Below, piece after piece: positions 12,276 through 21,916 of a stretch of 64,000 bases of DNA. Within the stretch, counting starts at the first letter, position 1; each line of letters starts with the position of its first letter. This stretch comes from Bursaphelenchus xylophilus. Its lineage: Eukaryota > Nematoda > Chromadorea > Rhabditida > Aphelenchoididae. Both the position numbers and the translations under genes were made by a program. Where the stretch lies: contig CAJFCV020000006.1 in NCBI GenBank assembly GCA_904066235.2, positions 3,410,001 to 3,474,000 on the forward strand, written 5' to 3'. Below the pieces are notes generated by a model. The model did not search any database. It saw only the letters and a program-made list of their open reading frames with translations, and was not told the origin of the DNA.

Positions 12276-13235
12276 TGAATATTTGGTTTTTATACATCGG
12301 ATAGAATCTTTCGAAGTCAAAAGATTCGTACCATTGCAACTTTTGACGGTGCTCTAAAGAAGCCTCAATTTATGATGGAAAAACAACAACTTTTCTTTTC
12401 GAAACCTTTCTGCAATTCCAACCAGAATATAAAGTTACAATTAGAGCGCTAAAGTCGCAACACACAAAATACCAAACGGTAAATATTTATCTACCTTCTA
12501 GTTCTCTTTAAAACAATAGCCTATAGCGTACACATTCACACGTAAACCAGCTTCGAACACGTTGAATCCAAGTGACCTGCAACGAATATCCTGTGGTAAG
12601 TTGCATTGATAAAGAGGCCTCCCCCTCCAGCGGAACCACGATGTAATGTGAAAAGGTTTGTGTTTTGTATCGGTCAAAGAGCGATTCAACACCAGGAAGG
12701 AGCTTTTCTGTCTCGTATTTTGGTCGATAAACAAAGCATGCTCAACGAATGGAGTGTAGCTAGAGATATTGAGCCCTTGTCTTGCCTTTTGCACGTTGTT
12801 GTCCGCAAATTACGTTCATTTCCCGCAAAAATCGGCACGAAATCGGTGTTTTTCTTGCATCTGTTACGGCCAACAAAATACAAGTTTTGTACATTGGAAA
12901 TCATCGATAGCGGAGAGGTTGGCGAAACATTTTCGCAAGCAGTCGATAGCGCAATGTGCGCTCCAGCCGTGGCTACAATCCTCGTAGTTGTGGCGGCTTT
13001 AAATGGGTGCTGCTTTTGGGGGAGCGTCTGCTAAATTGTTGGGGAAATGATCCACAGAGAGGTGGGCTAAAAGGATGGGCTGAGGATTAAAGGAGGGTTG
13101 AGCACGTCAGGTCTTATCTTGAAGTTGACGTACTTGAATGAAAGCTTAAAAGATGTCGAGCTCAAAGTTGTACAACGTTTTTGTATGCTCATTTTTCGCT
13201 GATAATAGCTTTACTCTTTGACACATTGAAATTGA

Positions 13236-13305
13236 CACTTGGCCTAAGCATTGGTCACATTTTTCTAGCGCACTTGGCCCACGCATTGGTCAAACTTTTT
13301 TAGCG
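13236..13305. repeat. Direct repeat, 2 x 35 bp
   Basis: Two adjacent 35-bp units (13236-13270 and 13271-13305) share CACTTGGCC, GCATTGGTCA and a final TAGCG. No function is evident. Confidence 0.8.
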
Positions 13306-13421
13306 ACATTTTTGGCTCTCGCATTATAGGAACCATCGACATTTTTTAGGTCGAAAGCTGGAAAAAAAACTGGATGGGGTAGTTTTCTACAGTCTCGCTT
13401 CAGCCAAAATTACCTGTATAT

Positions 13422-13563
13422 CAGTCTGTCGGGAAAATAATGAACACAATGTCACTGTCGCTGAAGTGAAAAGCAATTTGATTTTGCAGCGGCACAATTC
13501 ACTTTCTCGTTGGCGAAGCGATTTTCGATGCGACAGAGTGGTCATTATTTTCCCCACAGACTG
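13422..13563. mobile_element. MITE family B copy
   Basis: Starts CAGTCTGTCGGGAAAATAAT and ends TTATTTTCCCCACAGACTG; 142 bp. Its internal GCTGAAGTGAAAAGCAATTT block is shared with other family members. Confidence 0.85.
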
Positions 13564-14444
13564 AAAAACAATTGAATTCTCTTGGCCACTCTTCGAATTT
13601 GTGTCTTTACCTATGTAGCTAAGCGAATAAACCCTTTCCGTTAATCATGATTGTAAAAATGCTTGTTTTTTGCTCTCAAGGATGCATGATATTCTTCCTA
13701 GACTATCACTTCTATAGCCAAACTACTCACTACATTGAACAGGCTCCATTTTAATTGGTCTTCTTTACACAGTTCCACAAGTTTACAAACACTCCAACGC
13801 ACAGTAACGTGCTTTTTTTCGTCTTTCCTTGGTCTTTTCACTTTTATTTCCACCCTATTTTTCTCTGCCCTCCTAATGCGCTAAATTAACATTTTTCCCA
13901 GTGCATTAAAAAGTTTTGCTGTAAATTTTTCTTGGTGTTCCAACGGAATCGACCACACATTTTTTGTTGAGTTTTAACTTTCTGTACGAAAAAGAAAATT
14001 TCCCTCAAAAAGTCACGAAGTTCCTTCAAATCATACGCAGGAAGTCTTATCACTGATGTGTTATATAAAAAAGAGGTTCGTTTGTGTGGGAGACAAATGT
14101 TTTGGAGATGTTTTGTGTCTACTATAATAAGGAGATACAACTCGAAAGCTGTCTAAAAAAGGTCGAAACCAAGATCCAGGGTATCCTTAATTGGAACTAC
14201 ATGTATCGTCGGGCGACTGAAAAAAACATTTTTTGAGGATACTTTTTATGGCTCCCTGATACTTTTTGAACTCAAAAAAAAATAACTAAATGTGGGCTTT
14301 CTTGATCTCTTATCACTTTTTTGGGAAGTATTTGTCTTGATTTTCTCTTTTATTTCAACTTTCGCATCTTTGCTTCGCATTGACATACATATTTTTTACC
14401 GCGTTCTCTTTGAACTTGTGTCACCTAAGTCTCGACCTTTCAGA

Positions 14445-16800
14445 ATGCCGAACCACTGCTTAGAACCAAACCAGAATGAGGACCTGGCCTCGGAACGCCG
14501 ACTCTGTCCGTTCAACACGCTGGAAATGACCGCCAGAATTTATGGAGGCGAAAACTTTGTCAAAAGTCGACAGAAGATCCAAAAATACGTCCAAAGCGTC
14601 CCAGAACTGCGCGAATGTTCCAGTGATTTTTCATTTTTGAGTCGATTGGAGACCCTGGAGAGAACGGCCAGAAACGCAGTGGTCCTGATGAAACACGCAC
14701 CAAAAATCTGCGATCCCAACGAGCCTTTCGAATTCGAGTATTTGAGAAAGTAAGCGGAGATTTTAAACTTTTTTTTTGACATTGCTACCAAAATTATATC
14801 TTGTTATTCGAATTTTCGGCCGTTTTAATAGTCACCCTTTCTAGGCAAATTTGTGGAGATGATGGCTACCCATACGGACTTCACAACTCCATGGTTGTCC
14901 CCATGTTGAAAGTCAACTGCTCCGAGGAACAAATGAATTTGTGGCTGCCCAAAGCCCTGAACGGAGAGTTCATCGGAACCTATGCGCAAACTGAGATGGC
15001 TCACGGCACAAATCTCAAGAAACTCGAGACCACAGCCACTTATGATCCAGAAACCAAAGAGTTTGTCATGAACTCCCCAACCATCAGCTCAGCCAAATGG
15101 ATCCCCGGAAATCTCGGGAAATCCTCAAACTTTATCTTGGTTATGGCTCAGCTATGGACTCAAGGAAAGTGTTATGGCCCACACGCTTTCATGGTGCAGA
15201 TCCGAGACCCCGTCACACACATGCCAATGCCGGGAGTGGAGGTGGGAGATATTGGACCGAAGATTGGCATCAACTCGAATGACAATGGTTACCTTCGCCT
15301 GCACAACATCAGAATCCCGAGGCTCAACATGCTCATGGGAAATTCTCAAGTCACCCCTGAGGGCAAATTTATCCCACCAGCACACGCGAAGCTTGCATAT
15401 ACCTCGATGATGTTTGTAAGATCAGTTATGATCCATTTGATGGGTCAAGGATTGGGTGCAGCGGCTTGTATTGCCACAAGATATGCTTGTGTGAGAAGAC
15501 AGGGCGAAGTCCTAGAAGGACAAGGAGAAGTGAAGATTCTGGACTATCAAACTCATCAATACAGAATTTTACCGCAGATTTCCCGGGCCTATGCCTTCAT
15601 CTTTGCTGGACATTACAGTAAAGATCTGTACTTTAGAGTCATGGAGGATGTCAAGAGAAAGGATGTAAGTGGAAGAAAATGTTTTTATTTTGATGAGTTA
15701 GATGTGTTATGGCTTTCTAAATACCTTTTTAAGTATTTTTGAATGATTTACCATCAAAATTAAATCATTCGATCTGACTTGCAACCAAAACTTTAACGTA
15801 TCACATTCTAGACTTCCTTGATGGCCGATTTGCACGCTCTCAACTCGGGCCTCAAATCCGTTGTGTCCTGGCAAGCATCTCAAGGCGTGGAACAATGCCG
15901 CCTCGGTTGTGGAGGACATGGCTACACCTGTGCTAGCGCCCTCCCTCAAATTTACGGCCTAGTTGTTGGTGGATGCACCTACGAGGGAGAGAACTTGGTC
16001 ATGTTGTTGCAATTAGCCAGATATCTCATGAAGTTGGCTCCACAAATTGTTGCCGGACGTCCCAACGGGAAAATCAGTGAGATCGCTCAATATCTCTTTG
16101 AGAAAAAGCCGACAAAATCTCGGCTTCAAAAGAACCAAAGCCGCGAAGCTCAGTGGGAAGCCATCCAAGAGGGCTTCGAACATGTGGCCAGACGGCTGAC
16201 TCTTGAAGCCTATCAACGACTCTCCGATCTGAAGAAGAACGGAGTTCCTCATGAAGTCGCCTGGACCAAGGTTGGTCTGGACTTGTCGAGAGCCTCAAAG
16301 GCACACACAAGAACTTTCTTGACACGAATCTTTATCAACTCCGTGAAGAATGAGAAGACCTGGTCACTCAAGGAAGTCTTGAGTGATGTTCTTCATCTGT
16401 ACTTGCATTATGAGCTTCAAGACTGCAGAGCTGACGTTTTGGAGGACGGGTATTTGAGGTAAGCATAGAGTTGCGTAAAAAATAAAAAAAAACAATGAAA
16501 AAATAATTTTTTTTAACAAAAATTTATTCTTTCAGCAACCAACAAGCCGAAATCTCCCGTGAGGAGCTCGCTAAAGCTCTTGAGGCTGTCCGTAAGAACG
16601 CTGTGAATCTTGTTGACGCATTTGACTTCCAAGACCGCGAGTTGAACTCGCAGCTGGGCCGAAAAGACGGCAATGTCTACGAGAACTTGTGGAAGTGGGC
16701 GCAGAATTCGGAGGTCAACAAATATCAAGTGCTGCCGTTCCATCATGAAACAACTGGGAAAATCATGAAAGACGCGCAACGGCAGCATAGTAAATTGTAA
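14445..16800 (+). CDS. acox: Acyl-CoA oxidase B1, peroxisomal
   Basis: Exons 14445-14749, 14845-15664, 15812-16458 and 16536-16800 give 678 residues. It is a full-length paralogue of oxidase A with the same signatures: TYAQTEMAHGTN, CGGHGY (408-413), CTYEGEN with the presumed catalytic Glu near 433, and C-terminal SKL. Expected role: FAD-dependent desaturation of acyl-CoA in the peroxisome; substrate unknown. The start is supported by the tttcag|A acceptor immediately before the ATG and by MPN-, the same first residues as oxidase A. It has four exons against eight in A, and only the first intron is shared in position and phase, so the A/B split is old. Its stop lies 168 bp from the stop of SDR B1, which converges from the other strand. 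Confidence 0.95.
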
Positions 16801-16968
16801 TCATCCCTGTACTTTTTTTGTTCTGTATTTATATATTTTTGGTCATAAATTTGATATCAAAAGTTGCGACAGAGAAGATTGATTAGAGACTTACAGAAGC
16901 CGTATTTTACCAAAAAAAAACTATTTATTTTCGCAAAAAAATCCCGTAAATTATGTCTACTAAACTTC

Positions 16969-18290
16969 TCAAGACCAGCACAACTTCCCCAATAGGATAC
17001 TCCTTTGCACGGCCAATGGGAAACAAGCTTTAATAGCCATCCAAACATTCAGTTTGGCCGGGTATAACACCTCTCTTTCGTTCAGTTTGATCGCTTGAAT
17101 ACTCCTTTCAATAAGGCCATCCAATTCTACAGCCGGAAAGGCTTGATGGAAATGTTGTTGGCCGTCCAACAGCGGGGTTTTCACATACCATGGGCAAATT
17201 GTAGTGAATTCGATCCCGTCGTGGCCAAGAATTACCATTTGATTGTAGAGTGATTCCATAAAGCCGCGAACACCGAATTTCGCGGCACAGTAGTCGGCAA
17301 TTTCTACAAGGAGAGATGATTTTTATTCGGATCGACTTACCGGCCAGGCCAAGATGACCAGCAACAGAACCCGTTGCAACAATATGGCCTTCGTTGCGTT
17401 CGATCATTTTGGGAAGAAATTGTTTTACAGTCTAACAAAATGATAAATGTTTAATATTGCTTACGTAAAAATGAGAAAGAAGCATAACCCTAACGAGCCT
17501 TTCCATGGCGGCGGTGCTAGTGTCCAAAAAGTAGCTGTTGTTGACTAATCCGGCATTGTTGTAGAGAATATCGATGTCACCAAAGTTTTCTCGCAGCACA
17601 TCGGCAGCTTTGTTGACGTTCTCTTCCTTGGAGATGTCGACAGCTTGAATATAGACCTAAAAAATTATATCTGTCTTTTTTGGTATTATCGTCTTGTCTC
17701 CATAGGTCATCTTTTCTCCTTTTTACACAGAGGTACAAATAGCTGCATAGTCAACCCGAATCGAATGTAAAGAGGTGTAAAGCAGAGTCAAATACTGGTG
17801 CTAAACAGCATTACCAAGTTAAACTTACATCAACCCCATATTTCTCCACCTCCTTTTTTGTCGTTTCCAGTCCTTTTTCGTTGATATCCCAAAGCGCCAG
17901 ATGACATCCTTCTTGGGCCAATCTTTTGGCCATTGCAGCTCCAATTCCACTTCCACCACCGGTTAAAAGTACTCTCTAAATCACAAAGAACTCAATGCCG
18001 TATTATTAGAGCAAAAATACTGTGAGATTTTGCGGTCGAAGGAGGCTTTTTTGGATACTTTGTGGACGAAAAACGCCTTTTCTTTGACAATTGACGTATA
18101 ATATTTTTGTAAATTTTCACAAAAATTATAAGATTTTTTTGGGAAAATATAGGAAACGAGATGACTGCTTTACCTTTCCCCTGAGATCCTTCTTCTTCTT
18201 CCACTCGTATGGCACCAAATTATTGTACAAACTTTGCCCAATCAAGTAGAAAATCCATCCCAAAAGCTTCGTAATATCCGTAATCTCCAT
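16969..18290 (-). CDS. SDR B1: membrane-anchored short-chain dehydrogenase/reductase
   Basis: On the minus strand, exons 18290-18174, 17975-17829, 17656-17465, 17431-17341 and 17303-16969 give 293 residues. Seen: a hydrophobic N-terminal anchor (about 8-30) followed by basic KKKK, TGGGSGIG (44-51), NNAG (121-124) and catalytic Ser174, Tyr187, Lys191 (YCAAK). Family knowledge places such enzymes at the ER or lipid droplets; the substrate is unknown. The cytoplasm-facing KKKKDLRGK after the anchor is conserved in SDR C and D. AATAAA on the minus strand at about 16929-16924 is a likely poly(A) signal. Upstream lies the conserved GATAAG block. Compared with C and D, the AG of a likely trans-splice acceptor just before the ATG reads GG. 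Confidence 0.92.
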
Positions 18291-18362
18291 TCCACCGATA
18301 CAAAACGTACAAAACCTTTGCCTTTATACTCCAAAACAGTTTACAACCTGTTGGTAACACAC

Positions 18363-18368
18363 CTTATC
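18363..18368 (-). promoter_or_regulatory. GATAAG site in SDR B1 promoter
   Basis: GATAAG on the minus strand, 73 bp upstream of the SDR B1 ATG. It sits in a block (about 18320-18374) also found upstream of SDR C, SDR D and the 40.3-kb remnant. GATA sites of this form drive intestinal genes in nematodes (established for ELT-2 in Caenorhabditis); function here is inferred. Confidence 0.55.
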
Positions 18369-18411
18369 CGCAGCGACCGCGCGCGGCAACCCGAAATAGA
18401 AGAAAAATGTT

Positions 18412-18416
18412 GTGTG
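18412..18416. other. Duplication junction filler (GTGTG)
   Basis: Copy 1 ends at 18411 and copy 2 begins at 18417. The five bases between them match neither the sequence after copy 2 (32972 on) nor the sequence before copy 1 (3858 back). A short filler like this is typical of end joining. Confidence 0.85.
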
Positions 18417-18713
18417 TTTATGTATGTGTAGAAGAGAGCGACGGTTTTGCAAAAGAACATGCTTTTCAGCGGAAAGTGGCGTGAACCACTTTCAGAAAGC
18501 TCTCTTTTCTCTTCTCGCTCTCTTTATTTTGAAGACTATCTCGCCTTCGTAGAATTTTTTGGTTTCTCCTGCAAACCATGAGATAAAATTTTGGGCAATT
18601 GATATATGCCCCATGCAAAATTAACGAAATTCCGGAGTCTGCACTTGTGACACTTTCTATATGATTTCTTTCTTACCGCTAACAAATATTTTCTCTATAC
18701 AGATACTTTTCAG

Positions 18714-20107
18714 AAAGTACTAATTACTGGCGGTGCCAGTGGAATCGGCGCTGCTTGTGCCAAGCTTCTGGTGGAGGAAGGCTGTCAAGTCGCAATATGG
18801 GATATTCACGAGGAAAATCTCGCCAATATTCACCGTGAGCTCGAGAAAACTGGATACACTGTAAGTTATATGTTAGTGCGAATTCATTTTTGCCATCCTT
18901 TCAGATCTACACACAAAAAGTTGATCTTTCGAATGAATCGGAGATCCTCAAAGCTTGTGATGACTTGAAAGAGCGCTTCGGAGACGTCGACATTCTCTTC
19001 AACAACGCCGGGCTTGGCAATGCGTCGAGTTTCCTCCAGAGCAACACCGAGACAATGAAATACATTTTCGATGTGAATATTTTTGCTCACATGCATGTAA
19101 GTTGGAATTTTCGACGAATTCTCTGGAAAATTTTTGAGTGTTTTGATATAATCGTTTGCAGATTGTCAGACAACTTTTGCCAAGGATGATAGAAAAGGGC
19201 GAAGGGCATATTGTGGCTACAAGCTCGTTCGGAGGGATCTGTGCACTCGGAGGTAGGCGGTTTTGATTTTTAGGACTCTCAAAGCCTTTAACTTCTTCTG
19301 CGTCGAGCGGCTGCATGATGAAAGAAGAGCGGCAAGAGAAAATTTTATGGCCATAATCTCAAAAATTTAAATTTATGCCAAGTGTCATGAAAATCAAGGC
19401 ATCCCACTTGGCATACACAATAGTGGAGGACCTGATCCAGTGGCAAAAAAGCATACCATTTTGCATACCGGAAGTGTCAAAAATGTGGCAAAATACCTCC
19501 ATTTCCACGTGAAACACTCGGATTTCAAAGGCGAGCCCGCTTTTTTTGCGAGAGAAAAGACGCGCTCTTCAAAACGGAGTTTTTCGCTCGAAAAAGAAGG
19601 TATTTTGCTGCATTTTCGATACTTCCCGGATGCGAAATTTTACGTTCTTTGCCAGTGGATTCTGTCCTCTACTGTACATATTTGCTGTACAAATTCAGAG
19701 CGAATTAATCACCTCTTTTCAGAGTTCGTTGACTACTCTACCACAAAATTTGCGGTCAGAGGATTCATGGAAGCTCTCAATAATCAACTGGAACTTCAAG
19801 GGGTATCTGGGATTGAGTTTACCACAGTGTTCCCGGGGTATGTTCGAACGCCCATCTGGAAGGAGTTCAATCCCGGAAAACAGTACATCCCGGTGATCGA
19901 CGCGGACGAAATGGCCGAGGAAATAGTCCGGGGGATAAAACTGAACCAAAAAGAAGTCATTTATCCAAAAAGGCTTACTTGGATCATGATTGCTAAAGCG
20001 TAAGTGCAATTTATAATGTTTTTACAGTAAAAAATATATATATATTTAGGATCCTACCACTAAATGTTCAACGGAGCCTGTTGCTGCACAAGTTTTGCTG
20101 GTCGTGA
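18714..20107 (+). pseudogene. SDR A2: 5'-truncated SDR A duplicate lacking exon 1
   Basis: Exons 2-6 are present and identical to SDR A1 (18714-18860, 18905-19096, 19162-19252, 19723-19999, 20050-20107). They include TGGASGIG, NNAG, Ser, YSTTK and the stop. Exon 1, with the start codon and membrane anchor, was left outside the duplicated block. The new upstream neighbour is the divergent promoter of SDR B1, about 0.35 kb away. No in-frame ATG opens before exon 2, so I treat it as a pseudogene. A transcript using a new leader exon cannot be excluded from sequence alone. Confidence 0.85.
19421..19674. mobile_element. MITE family A copy in SDR A2 intron
   Basis: Duplicate of the element at 4863-5116, carried along in the segmental duplication rather than an independent insertion. 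Confidence 0.8.
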
Positions 20108-20848
20108 AAGCAGATGATTAATACTACACTTTTTGCACATATGTAAATTTAACTGTATTTTAAATATTTATAAAAATATAAAAGATTTTTGTCGCAAAAT
20201 TTGGTAAGAAATGGTTGAAAAAATCTTTTTGCTAGGCTGATTCTCATCATTTTGTTTATTTTGAAGAAAAAATATAGCGGAATATGTCCACTACAGGTCT
20301 AAAGCGTAAGATAATTTTAAGGGATATATGTAGCCTTGTAACGCGTAAAAAAATGTAAAAAAATCAAATGCTTTTTTTCGATTCCGATTTTTTAAAAAAA
20401 TCTAGACTCACATGTACAAGTACAGCCATAGAAATTAGCATCAAAAATCATTTGATAAGACCAGGGCAGTTCGCTTTTTCCACAAAATAAAGCGCACATC
20501 ACTCGGGTTTTTCTTATCGCTCTCTTTTTGAAGAACACAACATTTGTGGTTAGACGAGACGCTCGTTGAGGGCAATTTTTTGAAGAATATTCGCTTTTTT
20601 GGAAGAATATCATTAATTATATTGGCGGCGTCTGCAAAGTGCTAGCTAAATTTTCCGAATTGGATATGTGGCCTAACAATAAGGTATCTTCAAAATTCAT
20701 ATTTTGAAGGAAATCTGAGGAAGTTTTTCAATTTTACTCTGATTTCTTCGGAAAAACATTTTTTTTACTATGTTAAACAAAAGCTTTCATCCAATCTTAT
20801 TCGAATTTTGGTCAAAAAACTTTGTTTATTTAGACTTTGAGTCCCTAT

Positions 20849-21001
20849 CAGTCTGTCGGGAAAATAATGAGCACAATTTCGCTGGGCCCATCGCTTCGCT
20901 GAAGTGAAAAGAAATTTGATTTTTCCGCAACACAATTCATTTTCTCGGAGGTGCTGCATTTTTTTTGATGCGATATAGTCCTCATTATTTTTCCGACAGA
21001 T
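20849..21001. mobile_element. MITE family B copy (copy 2)
   Basis: Twin of the element at 6291-6443. Confidence 0.8.
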
Positions 21002-21386
21002 TAATAAAAAGACCTTTCAATATCTGTAAAATTTAGAATTTTTTTAATTGCCTCTTTTTTCGTCGCCTAAAATCAATTTTTTTGTCAATTTTCTCAGGCG
21101 CTCTTTTTATCTGAACGCTCCACAAAAGAGTGATTTCCCGACTTTACACCAAAAACGCGAACGTATTTCAGCTGATTCTATGATGATGAAACTCAAACCA
21201 GAGTTGTTAAACTTTTAAATTTGGGTGTAAAGCCGGTGGCTTCCGATTCATTTTGAAGTTAAAACGGTACACAGTTAATTAATTGGAATTCAGTGTTGTT
21301 GCGATCAAAATTTGTTGTGGATGAGGGTTTAGGGTATTGGAAAGTAATGAAAATAAAGCTTCATCAATTTTTATTTTTTTGAATAT

Positions 21387-21757
21387 CAGTCTGTCGGGAA
21401 AATAATGACCACTCTGTCGCATCGCCGCACGTCAAACTGAGGTAAGCTAAAAAAGTCCGGTGAATGGATTGGCAGTTTGCCAAAAAAAGACACGAAAAAA
21501 CGTTTTGTCGGAGAAGAAATGGGGAATTTTTGGGGCGAGAGAGTACGTTTTTGCGTCTCTTTTTTCTCTCTTTCTCTGCGAAATCAAGACGAAGTGTAAA
21601 AAACCGATAGCGAAGAGTCTATTCCGGTCACCGGACTCCTCAGTTTGACGTGCGCCGCGGAGAAAATGAATTGATTCGCGGCAAAGTCAAATTGCTTTTC
21701 AGTTCAGCGACACGATTGGCGTATCGACATTGTGCTCATTATTTTCCCGACAGACTG
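21387..21757. mobile_element. MITE family B copy with nested palindrome (copy 2)
   Basis: Twin of the nested element at 6829-7199, with the inner palindrome preserved. Confidence 0.75.
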
Positions 21758-21916
21758 GTCATTGAAAACCTTGTTGTAAAATACGGCCCTCGTATTCTTT
21801 CCTGAATATCAGTTCGATCAAAAATTTCATTGATTTTTCCTCGTTGCGCCTATTTTTGTAAAGCATCGCAAAAACAAAGAGGCAATTCTTTTCCAACCAG
21901 ACTCAAGCCATTCCAG

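Larger units (their letters stand above)
10269..14444. other. Intergenic region between oxidases A1 and B1
   Basis: This 4.2-kb spacer is mostly repeats: the long-TIR element 10393-11882, a half copy of MITE A (12171-12275), a 35-bp direct repeat (13236-13305) and MITE B (13422-13563). A 142-codon open frame at 12606-13034 resembles nothing I know. No gene is supported outside the transposon. Confidence 0.65.
3859..18411. repeat. Tandem segmental duplication, copy 1 (14553 bp)
   Basis: This block recurs in direct orientation at 18417-32971. It contains SDR A exons 2-6, acyl-CoA oxidases A and B, a long-TIR transposon relic and SDR B. Every open frame I compared has an identical translation in the two copies. 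The differences I found are single-base length changes in homopolymers near 7777 (T run), 11685 and 11858 (G runs) and 14770 (T run); they sum to the 2-bp length difference. SDR A exon 1 (3351-3485) lies outside the block. Confidence 0.95.
18291..18713. other. SDR B1 promoter, duplication junction and residual SDR A intron
   Basis: From left to right it holds the SDR B1 upstream block, the tandem junction at 18411-18417 and the copy-2 remainder of SDR A intron 1. I found no in-frame first exon here that could replace the missing SDR A exon 1. Confidence 0.7.
20108..21916. other. Intergenic region, SDR A2 to oxidase A2
   Basis: Copy-2 equivalent of 5550-7358. It has no gene and contains the duplicated family-B elements. 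Confidence 0.7.

Noticed and set aside
12606..13034. 142-codon frame between the oxidases
   Set aside because: No family resemblance and no neighbouring exons; it lies in repeat-rich spacer.
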